From positions 149,515-195,963 of the forward strand of contig NZ_LUUB01000063.1 of NCBI RefSeq assembly GCF_001641635.1: a DNA stretch of 46,449 nucleotides, in the 5' to 3' direction. This DNA is from Bradyrhizobium centrolobii. GTDB taxonomy: Bacteria; Pseudomonadota; Alphaproteobacteria; Rhizobiales; Xanthobacteraceae. The notes under the pieces were generated by a model. It was not told the origin of the DNA. It ran no database searches and saw only the letters and a list, made by a program, of their open reading frames with translations. Made by a program: the position numbers and the translations under genes. Numbering within the stretch: the stretch's first letter is position 1; every line of letters starts with the position of its first letter. This document shows, piece by piece, positions 1 through 8,913 of this stretch.

Positions 1-30
1 TCGCCACGTCGGGATTGTCGATCGCGGAAG

Positions 31-78
31 CACCCCCACCCCAACCCTCCCCCGCAAGCGGGAGAGGGAGCGCACCGT
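31..78. repeat. Palindromic intergenic repeat fragment (CCCTCCCCCGC class)
   Basis: A C-rich stretch runs into a short hairpin, CCCTCCCCCGCAAGCGGGAG. A near copy lies at about 7430-7475, and longer relatives at 3866-4018 and 34485-34605 share the pattern of CTCTCCC facing GGGAGAG. It is a fragment of a dispersed intergenic repeat. No gene is visible in bases 1-165 apart from this. Confidence 0.55.
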
Positions 79-174
79 GCTCGTTGCGCCCAACGTCGTA
101 CCTCGCCCCCGAAACGCTTTATTAACCATGCCGGGTGCAAGACTTGACCTATCTCGTTTGAAGGGATGGCTCAG

Positions 175-912
175 GTGCCGGTTGCACGCGCGTTTCGATT
201 GTCGGTGTTGGCAGCGTCCGCCGCGCTCGCCCTTGGCGGCTGCATGCAGACCACAGGACCGGTCGCAATCGCACAGCCGCGCAGCGATCTCGACGCCATG
301 GCCTATGGCCCGCCTGGCGCGCCGCAGCCGGTTGCCGTCGCCGACAATTCCGGTGGCGGCGCCATCAGCGCGCTCCGCAATTCCTTTGCCGCGGCGCCTC
401 GGCCCATGCCTGTCGGCTATGCCGCGCCGATGCCGGCGCCGGCTCGCTACGACGCATCCTATCATCTCGATGCCGGCGACAAGCTCCGCGTCGTGGTCTA
501 CGGCCAGGAAGGTCTCACCAACACCTATGCGATCGATGCCGGCGGCGCGATCACCATGCCGCTGATCGGCGCAGTGCCCGCGCGCGGCCGCACCACGGCG
601 GGACTGGCCGGCGAAATCGGGGCGCGCCTGCGCAATGGTTACATCCGCGAGCCCTCGGTGGCCGTGGAGATCGAATCCTACCGCCCGTTCTTCATTCTCG
701 GTGAAGTGGCCGCCCCCGGCCAATATCCTTACGTGCCGAACATGACGGTCGAGAGCGCGGTCGCGATCGCCGGCGGCTTCTCGCCGCGCGCCAAGCGCGA
801 CGCCGTCACCGTCACCCATACCGAGGCCGGCGGTGCGATGCGCGCCATCGTTCCGCTCGGCACGCCCTTGAGCCCCGGCGACACCGTGCTCGTCGGCGAG
901 CGCTGGTTCTAG
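175..912 (+). CDS. Polysaccharide export outer-membrane lipoprotein (Wza/GumB-like)
   Basis: Likely the outer-membrane component of a capsule or exopolysaccharide export channel. The N-terminus is a lipoprotein signal peptide ending in the lipobox LALGGC, so the mature protein would be lipidated at that Cys. After a low-complexity Ala/Pro linker, a Poly_export domain begins at YHLDAGDKLRV, and an SLBB-like segment follows (FFILGEVAAPGQYPYVPNMT). At about 245 residues it is shorter than E. coli Wza (about 380), as is usual for single-SLBB forms in rhizobia. Start choice: an ATG at 166 directly abuts the AAGGG at 161-165, leaving no spacer, whereas the in-frame GTG at 175 has a normal 9-base gap and is preferred. 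No polysaccharide synthesis genes follow inside the window, so the partner pathway cannot be named. Confidence 0.85.
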   Translation: MPVARAFRLSVLAASAALALGGCMQTTGPVAIAQPRSDLDAMAYGPPGAPQPVAVADNSGGGAISALRNSFAAAPRPMPVGYAAPMPAPARYDASYHLDAGDKLRVVVYGQEGLTNTYAIDAGGAITMPLIGAVPARGRTTAGLAGEIGARLRNGYIREPSVAVEIESYRPFFILGEVAAPGQYPYVPNMTVESAVAIAGGFSPRAKRDAVTVTHTEAGGAMRAIVPLGTPLSPGDTVLVGERWF

Positions 913-922
913 GTCTACCCTC

Positions 923-1027
923 CGTCATTCCGGGGCGCGCGAAGCGCGAACCCGGAATCCATTTCGCCACTAACTCCGAGGCACGATGGATTCCGGGTTC
1001 GCGACTTCGTCGCGCCCCGGAATGACG
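923..1027. repeat. Palindromic intergenic repeat, family A copy 1
   Basis: The arms are CGTCATTCCGGGGCGCG and its inverse at the right end, and the inner part contains GGATTCCGGG facing CCCGGAATCC. The whole unit can fold into a long hairpin. It lies between convergent genes, and a second copy is at 1662-1788. It could act as a bidirectional terminator or simply be a mobile repeat. Confidence 0.8.
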
Positions 1028-1076
1028 AAGGTGAGAGGGGGAGCGCCTCTCTGCTGGTCTTCCCAAAGCCAGCCTC

Positions 1077-1559
1077 TCACCGCCTGAAATCCAGCCGCCC
1101 ATTCGGAAAGCATCCGTCGATGCGTGACGCATCGACAACCAGCCCGACCCATGGCCGCGTGATGGCGGGATTGGTCAGGTTGATGTACTTCCCGAGCAGG
1201 CGATCTCCGCCATCGCGCCTTGCATCGATGAGGCCGTGCCGGCGGCCGCCATCCCAGTCGAACCGCAAATAGATGCGCTCGCCCATGACCCGGAGCTCGG
1301 CGCGGCCGTGCTTCCACTTGTCGGGCGTATCGCCCGCGATGGTCGGATCGGCGCCGCCGTTCCAGCGGCTCGCCCAGGTGCCTTCGAGCGGATCGGAGTG
1401 TGCGGGGATCGATGCCCACTGCGCCGCATTGCCGTCGGCTGCATCGCCCACAAGCGTGGCGGTCGCAGCATAGTCAGTCACCTCCTGATCGTCCGGCGCC
1501 GGGACGTCCATGGTGCCGAACGGATTGCGGATGATGAGGTTCGTGGTTGCTTGCTGCAT
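1077..1559 (-). CDS. Conserved hypothetical protein
   Basis: A 160-residue protein with no signal peptide or membrane segment; I do not recognise the family. The start is taken at MQQATTNLII because the reading frame further upstream overlaps a palindromic repeat, and a GGAA lies a short distance before this ATG. The C-terminal half has alternating strands with many aromatic and charged residues (ERIYLRFDWDGGRRHGLIDAR, then GLVVDASRIDGCF), which suggests a small beta-rich fold. It is flanked by family A repeats on both sides, so it is probably transcribed alone. Confidence 0.6.
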   Translation of the reverse strand: MQQATTNLIIRNPFGTMDVPAPDDQEVTDYAATATLVGDAADGNAAQWASIPAHSDPLEGTWASRWNGGADPTIAGDTPDKWKHGRAELRVMGERIYLRFDWDGGRRHGLIDARRDGGDRLLGKYINLTNPAITRPWVGLVVDASRIDGCFPNGRLDFRR

Positions 1560-1661
1560 GATGATGTTCCGGCGTGAGCTGGCTTGATTGGCCAGCTCTA
1601 TCGTCACGCACGAGGTGCAGCCCACCCGATTTCCGCCAAAGGAGGGGCGCAGCTCCCTCCT

Positions 1662-1788
1662 CGTCATTCCACATTGCGCAAGTGCGCAATGGGGGCGCGC
1701 GTAGCGCGAGCCCGGAATCCATCCTGCCACCAACTCCGCGGCACGATGGATTCCGGGCCTGCGCCTTGCGGCGCATCCCGGAATGACG
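1662..1788. repeat. Palindromic intergenic repeat, family A copy 2
   Basis: CGTCATTCC at the left is mirrored by GGAATGACG at the right, and internally GCCCGGAATCCAT faces ATGGATTCCGGGC. It shares the centre ...CCAACTCCG.GGCACGATGGATTCCGGG with copy 1 at 923-1027. An extra small hairpin, TTGCGCAAGTGCGCAA, sits in its left arm. Confidence 0.8.
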
Positions 1789-1805
1789 GCGGCGAGAGTC
1801 GCGCG

Positions 1806-2477
1806 CTATTTCAAATGCTTCGCAAAAAATTCCAGGCTGCGCGGCCAGGCGATGTCGGCGCTGGTCTTGTCGTAGCTTGCGCGCTCGTCGCAATGGAAGC
1901 CGTGCTGGGCGCCGGGATAGATGAAGACCTCCACGTCCGGCCGCTTCGTTTTGATGGTCTCGACATCGGTCAGGGGAATACCGGCATCCTTCTCGCCGAA
2001 GTGCAGTTGCGTCGGCGCCTTCGGCGTCTCGTCGGCGAAGCGCACGATGGCGCCGCCGTAATAGCCGATCGCAGCCTTGAGGCCCGACAGCCGCGTCGCC
2101 GCGGCATAGGCGATGCTGCCTCCCAGGCAGAAGCCGATGATGCCGACCGGGCCGATGCTCTTGACCGCGTCGATCGCGGCCTGCGTGTCGCGCAGGATCG
2201 CCGCCCAGTCCGGATTGGCGACGAACTTGCGCGCCTCGGCGATTTCATCGGGCGAATAGCCCGACTGGAAGTTGGGCGAGGTGCGGTCGAAGATCGACGG
2301 TGCGATCGCGACATAGCCTTCGCCGGCGAGGCGGTCGCAGACCGAACGGATGTGGTGATTGACCCCAAAGATCTCCTGGATCACCACGATCGCGCCCTTC
2401 GGGCTGCCGCTGGGATCGGCGCGGTAGGCGCCGAGCTGGAAATTGTCGGAGGCCGCCAGTTTGATGTCTTGTCCCAC
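1806..2477 (-). CDS. Dienelactone hydrolase family protein
   Basis: An alpha/beta hydrolase of the carboxymethylenebutenolidase type; members hydrolyse dienelactones or related esters in the cytoplasm. Family features are the Glu of VVIQEIFGVN (E35), the nucleophile Cys in GFCLGG (C117), the Asp of GEKDAGIP (D164) and the His of PGAQHGFH (H192), giving a complete Cys-Asp-His triad. The 223-residue length is normal. There are no chlorocatechol or protocatechuate genes nearby, so the real substrate is unknown. The gene stands alone between repeats and a small secreted protein gene on the same strand. Confidence 0.9.
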   Translation of the reverse strand: MGQDIKLAASDNFQLGAYRADPSGSPKGAIVVIQEIFGVNHHIRSVCDRLAGEGYVAIAPSIFDRTSPNFQSGYSPDEIAEARKFVANPDWAAILRDTQAAIDAVKSIGPVGIIGFCLGGSIAYAAATRLSGLKAAIGYYGGAIVRFADETPKAPTQLHFGEKDAGIPLTDVETIKTKRPDVEVFIYPGAQHGFHCDERASYDKTSADIAWPRSLEFFAKHLK

Positions 2478-2647
2478 GAGGGTTGTCCTTCTTTGTCAGG
2501 TGTCGATCACGAACCCCGCTCTCTCCCCTCGTCCTGACGATCGCGTAGCGCGTCTCGATGGAGGAAGGCCAAGAGGCAGCAGCGGAGGCTTTCATGGTTC
2601 GAGACGCGCCTGCGGCGCTTCTCACCATGAGGGTGAGAGTCGTATCC

Positions 2648-2998
2648 TCACTCCCACATCCAGTTCTCGCCGTAATCCTCCTTCCATCCTGCCAGCCGTC
2701 CGTGACGGAATTGCAGGAACAGGCGATGGCGGTAGGGGATCAGTCCGCTGCCGCCGATGTTGCGCAAGGCGAGATAGATCTCGTTGCCCGGACGGCCCCG
2801 CACATACCGCAGGGGCTGGCCCAATGCCCGCGCAGTCTGCTCGGCATCCATGCCGAATGCCAGCGGCGTAGTGTTGGATAGCGTCATAACAAAGGGCAGG
2901 CGCGGCGGAGGCGGCGCGCCGAACTGCTCGGCCCGCGCCGAGGCCGACATCGAGAGAAGCGCCGCCATCATGCCAATGGGCAACATCGCCTGCTTCAT
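2648..2998 (-). CDS. Small secreted protein, possibly BamE/SmpA-like fold
   Basis: 116 residues starting with a clear signal peptide (MKQAMLPIGMMAALLSMSASARA, written here only to mark its extent; cleavage expected after ARA near residue 23). The mature part contains LAFGMDAEQTARALGQPLRY and later HRLFLQFRHGRLAGW. This order (short helix with a small-residue turn, 'LG.P', then a final beta strand) resembles BamE-like proteins, but no lipobox is present and the assignment is only a guess from pattern. It lies 25 bases downstream of the alpha/beta hydrolase gene on the same strand and may be co-transcribed with it. Confidence 0.6.
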   Translation of the reverse strand: MKQAMLPIGMMAALLSMSASARAEQFGAPPPPRLPFVMTLSNTTPLAFGMDAEQTARALGQPLRYVRGRPGNEIYLALRNIGGSGLIPYRHRLFLQFRHGRLAGWKEDYGENWMWE

Positions 2999-3022
2999 CG
3001 CCTACGTCCTTGTCTAACCGGG

Positions 3023-3787
3023 CTATCGCGGCAAGTTCTTCAGGAAAGGCACCACCGCGTCAACAAAAGCCTGCGGCTGATCGATGTTGACGGCGTGTCC
3101 GGCCGCGGGGATCACGACCTTTTGTGCGCCGGGGATTTTTGCCGTCATGTAGTCGGACGCCGCGAGGAAGGGCGTGTCGTCGGCCCCGACCACGATCAGG
3201 GACGGCACCTTGATGTCGGGGAGCAACTCCATCACCTTCGCATCGCGCTGGGTCAGCATGCCGCGCGCGGCAAGCGCCAATCCTTTGGCGTTGCGATGGC
3301 TGGCGGTCGCGCGTTCGCGGGTCGCCGATTTCAGCACGTCGAGACCTTCGCGATCGAGCTTGTCGGCGGTGGCGAGCGCACGCGCGTTCCAGGCATCGCG
3401 CGCATCGTCCTTCTTGAAACCGGGGCCGGTGTCGATGATCAGGAGCGCGCGGGCGCGCTGCGGGTGGGCGCGGTAGAAGCCGAGCGACATGTAGCCGCCG
3501 AGCGACAGCCCGCCGATGATCGCGCGCTCGGCGCCGATCGCATCCAGGATCGCGGCCATGTCGCCGATGGTCTGCGCTTCGCTGTAGGCCTTGGGATCGT
3601 CCGGATAGTCGGACTGGCCGTGGCCGCGCATGTCCCACAATACGAGCTTGTGGTTCGCTGCGAGCGCGTCGATCTGGCCATGCCACATCGCAGAGGTCGA
3701 GGAATAGCCGTGCGTGAGCAGCAGCGGCGGCCCCTCGCCATGGACCTCGTAGTAGATCCCAACGCCGTCCCGATCGATCCTTGGCAT
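3023..3787 (-). CDS. Alpha/beta fold hydrolase
   Basis: A 254-residue cytoplasmic hydrolase of the 3-oxoadipate enol-lactonase/haloperoxidase-like group. The oxyanion-hole motif LTHGYSS is near residue 25. The nucleophile elbow GLSLGG places Ser at 95; the acid is Asp203 or 204 in VVGADDTPF, and the His is H231 in PAAGHAVNI. The triad is therefore complete. Substrate cannot be read from the sequence, and neighbours give no pathway. A family C repeat lies in its upstream region. Confidence 0.85.
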   Translation of the reverse strand: MPRIDRDGVGIYYEVHGEGPPLLLTHGYSSTSAMWHGQIDALAANHKLVLWDMRGHGQSDYPDDPKAYSEAQTIGDMAAILDAIGAERAIIGGLSLGGYMSLGFYRAHPQRARALLIIDTGPGFKKDDARDAWNARALATADKLDREGLDVLKSATRERATASHRNAKGLALAARGMLTQRDAKVMELLPDIKVPSLIVVGADDTPFLAASDYMTAKIPGAQKVVIPAAGHAVNIDQPQAFVDAVVPFLKNLPR

Positions 3788-3865
3788 CGCATCCGCCCTT
3801 TTTGTTTTTACTCTCTCATCCTAGCGTATAACGAAGCTTGGTTGAGCGAGCCGCAGCGACGCTGC

Positions 3866-4018
3866 ACCCTCTCCCCTTGTGGGAGAGGGTGGCTTCGCGA
3901 CAGCGAAGCCGGGTGAGGGGTCTCTCACCGCGAAGGAATTTCGCGCAGTAAGTTTGCGGAACCAACCCCTCATCCGACGCGCTTGCGCGCGCCACCTTCT
4001 CCCACAAGGGGAGAAGGG
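3866..4018. repeat. Palindromic intergenic repeat, family C copy 1
   Basis: ACCCTCTCCCCTTGTGGGAG at the left is mirrored by CTCCCACAAGGGGAGAAGGG at the right, with an inner GGCTTCGCGACAGCGAAGCC hairpin. It lies in the 560-base gap between the divergent hydrolase gene (minus) and the hydroxylase operon (plus). The rest of that gap (4019-4348) shows no gene. Confidence 0.8.
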
Positions 4019-4348
4019 ATGCCTGCGTCGGCGGTTGCTCACACCCGGCGATAGCTCAATCTCATCTCATCATACTCTATCTAGCTCGCCGGGTTACTCA
4101 GAGGAAACCAGCTCACCGCGGTGGCTTGCATGCTTGCGGCGAAGACTGCCCATCGTGCTTGTGAGAGCGCTGTTGTCGCATCGCACAACAAGCAGAAGCA
4201 GCCTTTGTTTCGATCAATTCCAAATTGCGTTTGCGTCTGCGCGTGAACGCGACCATTCTTGCAATCAAGGCGGGCGCCGGCCCGGTGGGCGTCCGCCATA
4301 CAAGTTGCCGCCGTAAGCGGCTTCATGCACCGGCAGGGGAAGACGCCT

Positions 4349-4840
4349 ATGCCAACTCTCACCATCAACGGGCGGAGTATGTCCGTGGATGCGGCGAACG
4401 ACACGCCGCTTCTTTGGGCGATCCGCGAGCAATTGCAGATGACCGGCACGAAGTTCGGCTGCGGTGCCGGCCTGTGCGGCGCCTGCACCGTGCACGTCAA
4501 CGGCGAGGCCGTGCGCTCGTGCCAGACCATGGTCGGCGATGTCGCTGGCAAGAAGATCACCACCATTGAAGGCCTTTCCGCCAAGGGCGATCATCCCTTG
4601 CAGAAGGCGTGGATCGCCGAGCAGGTCCCGCAATGCGGCTACTGCCAGTCCGGGCAGATCATGCAGGCGGCTTCGCTGCTTGCGAAGAATCCCAACCCGA
4701 CCAAGGAGGAGGTCGTCGCGCATATGGACGGCAATCTCTGCCGCTGCATGACCTATTCGCGGATCCAGAAGGCGATCATGCGCGCCGCAACCGAGATGCG
4801 CACCGCATCCGCTACGGCCACCGAGCGGAGGCCCACATGA
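4349..4840 (+). CDS. iorA: Isoquinoline 1-oxidoreductase alpha subunit-like (2Fe-2S) protein
   Basis: The small electron-transfer subunit of a xanthine-dehydrogenase-family molybdenum hydroxylase. It carries two 2Fe-2S clusters: the plant-ferredoxin type with C38, C43, C46 and C58 (CGAGLCGAC), and the helical type with C96, C99 (CGYC) and C131, C133 (CRC). At 163 residues the length fits IorA. The start at MPTLTINGRSM is supported by AGGGGAAG eight bases before; an earlier in-frame ATG has no such site. Its stop overlaps the next start as ATGA, so the two genes are translationally coupled. There is no FAD subunit nearby, matching the two-subunit Ior/aldehyde oxidoreductase layout. The substrate is not determined: many rhizobial homologues oxidise aldehydes rather than isoquinoline. 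Confidence 0.92.
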   Translation: MPTLTINGRSMSVDAANDTPLLWAIREQLQMTGTKFGCGAGLCGACTVHVNGEAVRSCQTMVGDVAGKKITTIEGLSAKGDHPLQKAWIAEQVPQCGYCQSGQIMQAASLLAKNPNPTKEEVVAHMDGNLCRCMTYSRIQKAIMRAATEMRTASATATERRPT

Positions 4841-7122
4841 ATCAGTACGTGAAGAACGTCACCTCTGAGACGACCGATCTCAGCCGCCGCTCGTTCCTCG
4901 TCGGCTCCGCCGCGACCGGCCTCGTGCTCGGCTATGCCGGTGTGCCCGGCATTGGTGAGGCGCTCGCCGCAGCTCCGGCCAATTTCGAGCCGAGCGTCTG
5001 GTACGCGATCGCGCCGGATGGTCTCGTCACCGTGACCTGCGGCAAGGCCGATATGGGCCAGCACATTGCCTCTACCATGGCGCAGATCGTCTGCGAGGAG
5101 CTGGGGGCGAAATGGAGCGACATGCGCGTCGCGCTCGCCTCCAACGATCCTAAGTTCAACGATCCCGTGCTGGGCGCACAGATCACCGGCGGAAGCTGGT
5201 CGACCATGATGAACTTCGAGGCGATGAGCCGCGGGGGCGCCGCGGGCCGCATCGCGCTGACGGAAGGCGCGGCTGCCGTGATGGCCGTGCCGGCTTCAGA
5301 GCTCGTGGTGCGCGATTCCGTGATCTCGCATCCGAAGTCGAAGAAGCAGATGTCGTTCGCCGACATCGTCAAAAGCGGCAAGGCGACGAAGACCTTCACG
5401 CCGGACGAGCTGAAGGCGATCACGCTGAAGACGCCCGATCAATACACCATGATCGGCGTGTCGGTGCCGCAGCTCGATATTCCCTCCAAGACCAACGGCA
5501 CGGCGAAGTACGGCATCGACGTGATGCTGCCGGGCATGGCCTATGGCGCCGTCGTCACGCCGCCGGTGCGCTTCGGCGCCACGGTGAAATCGGTCGACGA
5601 CGGCGCCGCGAAGAAGGTGCCGGGCTTCATCAAGGCGGTCACGCTCGACGACAAGACCGGTACGACGTCGGGGTGGGTCGTTGCGGTGGCCAATACCTAC
5701 GCCAATGCCAAGAAGGCCGCCGCGGCGCTGAAGGTCGCCTATGACGGCGGTCCCAACGCAAAGCTGTCGAGCCAGTCGCTGCTCGACGAAGCCAAGCGGC
5801 TGCAACAGCTCGACGACTCCGGCCAATTCTTCGTCAAGGACGGTGATCCCAATGCGGCGTTCGGCACGGCCGCAAAGGTGCTGGAGGCGGAGTACACTAC
5901 CAACATGAACATCCATGCGCCGATGGAGCCGATGAACGCCACCGCGGAGTTCAAGGGCGACATCCTGCACATTTATTCCGGCAACCAGTTCGCGACGCGC
6001 TCCGGCGCGATCGCCGCAGGCGCGGCCGGGATCGATCCGAAATTCGTCGTCATGCACCAGATGTGGCTCGGCGGCGGCTTCGGCCGCAGGCTCGACGCCG
6101 ACATGATGGTGCCGGCGGTGCAGGCGGCGAAAGCGGTCGGCAAGCCGGTCAAGGTGATCTATACGCGCGAGAACGACATGACCATGGATTTCTCGCGTCC
6201 GCTCACCTACCAGAAAGTAAAGGCCGGCGTGGACGGTGACGGCAAGCTCGTCGCAATCAGCCACGACGTGGTCTCGGCCTGGCCGACCGCGCGCTGGGGA
6301 ATCCCCGATTTCCTGACGCCCTCGGTCGACAAGAAGGGTCCGCTCGATTCCTTCACGGTGAACGGTGCTGATTTCTTCTACACCGTGCCCAATCACTATG
6401 TGCGGGCGATCAAGAACGAGCTCGCGCACAATGCCACGCCGTCCGGCCAGCTCCGCTCGGTGGCGCCGGGCTGGACCTTCTGGGCGGTCGAAAGCATGAT
6501 CGACGAGATCGCGGCTGCGACCGACCAGGATCCGGCGCAGTTCCGCATCGCGCTGCTCGACGGCAAGGGCAAGAACGATGGCGGCGCGCAGCGGCTGCGC
6601 AACACGCTGCTCGCCGCGATGGGGCTCTCCGGCTACGGCACCAAGAAGCTCCCGAAAGGCGAGGGCATGGGCGTCGCCTGCGTGTCATCGCAGGAACGCG
6701 CCACCGCAAGCTGGACGGCGTGCGTCGCCCATGTCGCCGTCGCGCCCTCGGGCGAGGTGACCGTGAAGAAGCTCACGGTCGCAACCGACGTCGGCACCCA
6801 GGTGCATCCCGACAACATCCGCGCCCAGGTCGAAGGTGCGGCGCTGTGGGGACTGTCGCTGGCGATGTACGAGAAGGCGACGCTGAAGGATGGTGGCATC
6901 GAGCAGACCAACTTCGACAGCTACACGCCTTTGCGCATGAGCCAGATGCCGGAGGTCGCGGTCGCCGTGATCGCCAATGGCGAGAAGGCCACCGGCGTCG
7001 GCGAGCCCGCGGTGACGGTCGTCGCCCCCGCCATCGGCAACGCCATCTTCAACGCCTCCGGCGCCCGTGTCCGCGCGCTGCCGATCACGGCCGAAGCCGT
7101 GAAGGCGGGCATGAAGGCGTAA
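4837..7122 (+). CDS. iorB: Molybdopterin-dependent oxidoreductase large subunit (IorB-like), Tat-exported
   Basis: The catalytic subunit partner of the preceding 2Fe-2S protein, 761 residues. The N-terminus has a twin-arginine signal (DLSRRSFLVG, then a hydrophobic run ending near EALAAAP), so the complex is probably folded in the cytoplasm and moved to the periplasm. Molybdopterin-binding features include GGSWS, MWLGGGFGRRLDADM and the C-terminal GVGEPAVTVVAPAIGNAIF, whose Glu (GVGEPAV) is the conserved catalytic base of this family. The start is the ATG overlapping the iorA stop. A strong terminator follows 28 bases after the stop, so the operon is just two genes; a separate maturation chaperone would have to come from elsewhere. 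Confidence 0.92.
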   Translation: MNQYVKNVTSETTDLSRRSFLVGSAATGLVLGYAGVPGIGEALAAAPANFEPSVWYAIAPDGLVTVTCGKADMGQHIASTMAQIVCEELGAKWSDMRVALASNDPKFNDPVLGAQITGGSWSTMMNFEAMSRGGAAGRIALTEGAAAVMAVPASELVVRDSVISHPKSKKQMSFADIVKSGKATKTFTPDELKAITLKTPDQYTMIGVSVPQLDIPSKTNGTAKYGIDVMLPGMAYGAVVTPPVRFGATVKSVDDGAAKKVPGFIKAVTLDDKTGTTSGWVVAVANTYANAKKAAAALKVAYDGGPNAKLSSQSLLDEAKRLQQLDDSGQFFVKDGDPNAAFGTAAKVLEAEYTTNMNIHAPMEPMNATAEFKGDILHIYSGNQFATRSGAIAAGAAGIDPKFVVMHQMWLGGGFGRRLDADMMVPAVQAAKAVGKPVKVIYTRENDMTMDFSRPLTYQKVKAGVDGDGKLVAISHDVVSAWPTARWGIPDFLTPSVDKKGPLDSFTVNGADFFYTVPNHYVRAIKNELAHNATPSGQLRSVAPGWTFWAVESMIDEIAAATDQDPAQFRIALLDGKGKNDGGAQRLRNTLLAAMGLSGYGTKKLPKGEGMGVACVSSQERATASWTACVAHVAVAPSGEVTVKKLTVATDVGTQVHPDNIRAQVEGAALWGLSLAMYEKATLKDGGIEQTNFDSYTPLRMSQMPEVAVAVIANGEKATGVGEPAVTVVAPAIGNAIFNASGARVRALPITAEAVKAGMKA

Positions 7123-7150
7123 GCCGGGTCGCGATTGCGAGGTCGGATGA

Positions 7151-7184
7151 TCCGCCGGAGGACAACCTCCGGCGGATTTTCTTT
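7151..7184 (+). terminator. Rho-independent terminator of the hydroxylase operon
   Basis: An 11-bp perfect GC-rich stem (TCCGCCGGAGG / CCTCCGGCGGA), loop ACAA, then TTTTCTTT. It lies 28 bases after the stop codon of the large subunit. Confidence 0.9.
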
Positions 7185-7284
7185 GCAGAAAACCCCGCCT
7201 TTTCAACGGCCGCGCTACTTTGCATGGGGTTGTTTTCGACGTTTTGGTCGGGACCGGCCTCTATTGGGGCGGCATGGCCCTGCC

Positions 7285-7475
7285 GCAGACTCGCTTCACC
7301 TCTCCGGCTTGCGGGGGAGGCACAGGCCGCCTTCGGCCGCCATCCTCTTAAGAGACGCCGAGGCGAAGCCTCGGCTGTGGCGAAGCGCCGGGTGGGGGCT
7401 CTGTCCACACCGGGAGTGTCTATTGCTGAGGCACCCCCACCCCAGCCCTGCCCGCAAGCGCGAGAGGGGGCGCAC
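7285..7475. repeat. Degraded palindromic repeats between operon and HD-GYP gene
   Basis: A mosaic of short hairpins: GGCCGCCTTCGGCCGCC, CCGAGGCGAAGCCTCGG, and CACCCCCACCCCAGCCCTG...AAGCGCGAGAG, the last being a near copy of bases 31-78. This fills most of the 500-base gap 7123-7624; no gene is visible there. Confidence 0.6.
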
Positions 7476-7624
7476 CTCCTTCGCGGCGCATACCAACCAA
7501 AATCCCTAAAAGTCTACCAATCCCCGCAGGGTTCCATTGAGCACGCCTCTTAAGGGCCGGAGAACCTGATCCGGCTTAGGCTGTCGCAGAATACGCCCGT
7601 GCTCTCAGTTGCTTTGGGGAAGCC

Positions 7625-8719
7625 ATGACCGCCTCAGCCAATCCAGCCGCCAAACGCCGGCTTCTGCTCGCTTCCGATCGGATCGACGAGAGCAGCGAAC
7701 TCGCCAGCATTTTGAAGGCGGTCGGCGAGGTTTCGACGGTCTCGACCCAGGACATTCCCGAGCAGCCGTCGCGCGATCTCTCCGGCCTCGTGGTCGATAT
7801 CAACCTGCGCTCGCCGGAGAGCGTGCAGCGGGTGCGCAACAAGCTGCGCGGCGATGCCTATCGCACGATGCCCCGGCTGTTCGTGCTCGCGGACGCCTTG
7901 CACCACGGCACCATGCAGGCCTGGGCGCTGGGCGCCACCGACACCATCTCGCGTCCGCTTCAGGCCGAAGCCATCCTGCAGCGCATTCGCGCCGCCTTCC
8001 CCGACACCGCGGCCTACGATGCGACCGATCGCGGCAAGACGCTCAATCGCGGCGTCGAAGCGGCGCACGCGGTGCTGACGAAGATGTTCGAGAAGCTGCC
8101 GCTCGGCGTTCCCTTGACCTTCGACGATGTCATCGCCGCCGAGAGTAAGATCCTGAAGGCGATCAAGCACTCCTCGCTGCGCGAGTGGCTTACCACCGTC
8201 GGCTGTCATCATGTCGGCAGCTATCGGCACTGCCTGTTCGTCACCGGCTTTGCCGTCGCCTTCGCGCAGCATCTCGGCATGCGCGAGGACGACCAGCGCC
8301 GGCTGACCCGCGCCGCGCTGTTGCACGACGTCGGCAAGGCTTTCGTTCCGACCGCGCTGCTTGACAAGCCCGGCAAGCTCACCGACGAGGAGATGGACGA
8401 GGTTCGCCAGCATCCGCGCCGCGGCTACGATGCGCTCGCAGCCCAGGGCGGCTTCCCGCCGGAGATGCTCGACGTGGTCCTGCATCACCATGAATTCCTC
8501 GACGGCAGCGGCTATCCGAACGGGCTCTCGTCGAACCAGATCTGCGACATCGTGCGCCTGACGACGATCGTCGACATCTACGCCGCGCTGGTGGAAAAGC
8601 GCGCCTACCGCATGCCCTTCACCCACTCCCGCGCGTTTGCGATGATGGAAGGCATGGGCGGCAAGCTGGATCAGCAGCTCTTGCAGGCGTTCCGCCCGGT
8701 GGCGCTGGGGTCGTTCTGA
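7625..8719 (+). CDS. HD-GYP domain protein with degenerate receiver-like N-terminus
   Basis: Probable cyclic di-GMP phosphodiesterase, 364 residues, cytoplasmic. The HD-GYP domain spans about 185-355: HD pair at H234-D235 with K238 (LLHDVGK), H263 (RQHPRRGY), the HHH at 287-289, the GYP signature at 296-298 (DGSGYPNG) and the later Asp of IVDIYAA (D317). All metal-binding positions appear present. The first 125 residues look like a CheY-type alpha/beta fold (RLLLASDRID... SGLVVDINLR... MPRLFVLAD... GATDTISRP) but lack the usual acidic pocket and phospho-acceptor layout, so it is probably not a normal phosphorylated receiver. RBS GGGGAAGCC precedes the ATG. It appears monocistronic. Confidence 0.88.
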   Translation: MTASANPAAKRRLLLASDRIDESSELASILKAVGEVSTVSTQDIPEQPSRDLSGLVVDINLRSPESVQRVRNKLRGDAYRTMPRLFVLADALHHGTMQAWALGATDTISRPLQAEAILQRIRAAFPDTAAYDATDRGKTLNRGVEAAHAVLTKMFEKLPLGVPLTFDDVIAAESKILKAIKHSSLREWLTTVGCHHVGSYRHCLFVTGFAVAFAQHLGMREDDQRRLTRAALLHDVGKAFVPTALLDKPGKLTDEEMDEVRQHPRRGYDALAAQGGFPPEMLDVVLHHHEFLDGSGYPNGLSSNQICDIVRLTTIVDIYAALVEKRAYRMPFTHSRAFAMMEGMGGKLDQQLLQAFRPVALGSF

Positions 8720-8768
8720 TTCAATTCGCTGGCCGCTGATCTAGCGGCGCTGGCGCCGCATCCTCGGT

Positions 8769-8895
8769 GTCGTCCCGGCGAAGGCCGGGACCCATAACCC
8801 CAGGGAGTGGTTTGGCGAAGACTCGTCGTCCGGTACAAGCACCGTGCGCTATCGATAGATCACGCGGTATGGGTCCCGGCCTTCGCCGGGACGAC
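8769..8895. repeat. Palindromic intergenic repeat, family B copy 1
   Basis: GTCGTCCCGGCGAAGGCCGG at the left is exactly mirrored at the right end, giving a stem of about 28 bp that includes GGGACCCATA. The loop contains TTTGGCGAAGACT, shared by the other family B copies. It lies between the convergent HD-GYP and acyl-CoA synthetase genes. Confidence 0.85.
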
Positions 8896-8913
8896 GCTGT
8901 GGTGATAGTTGAG

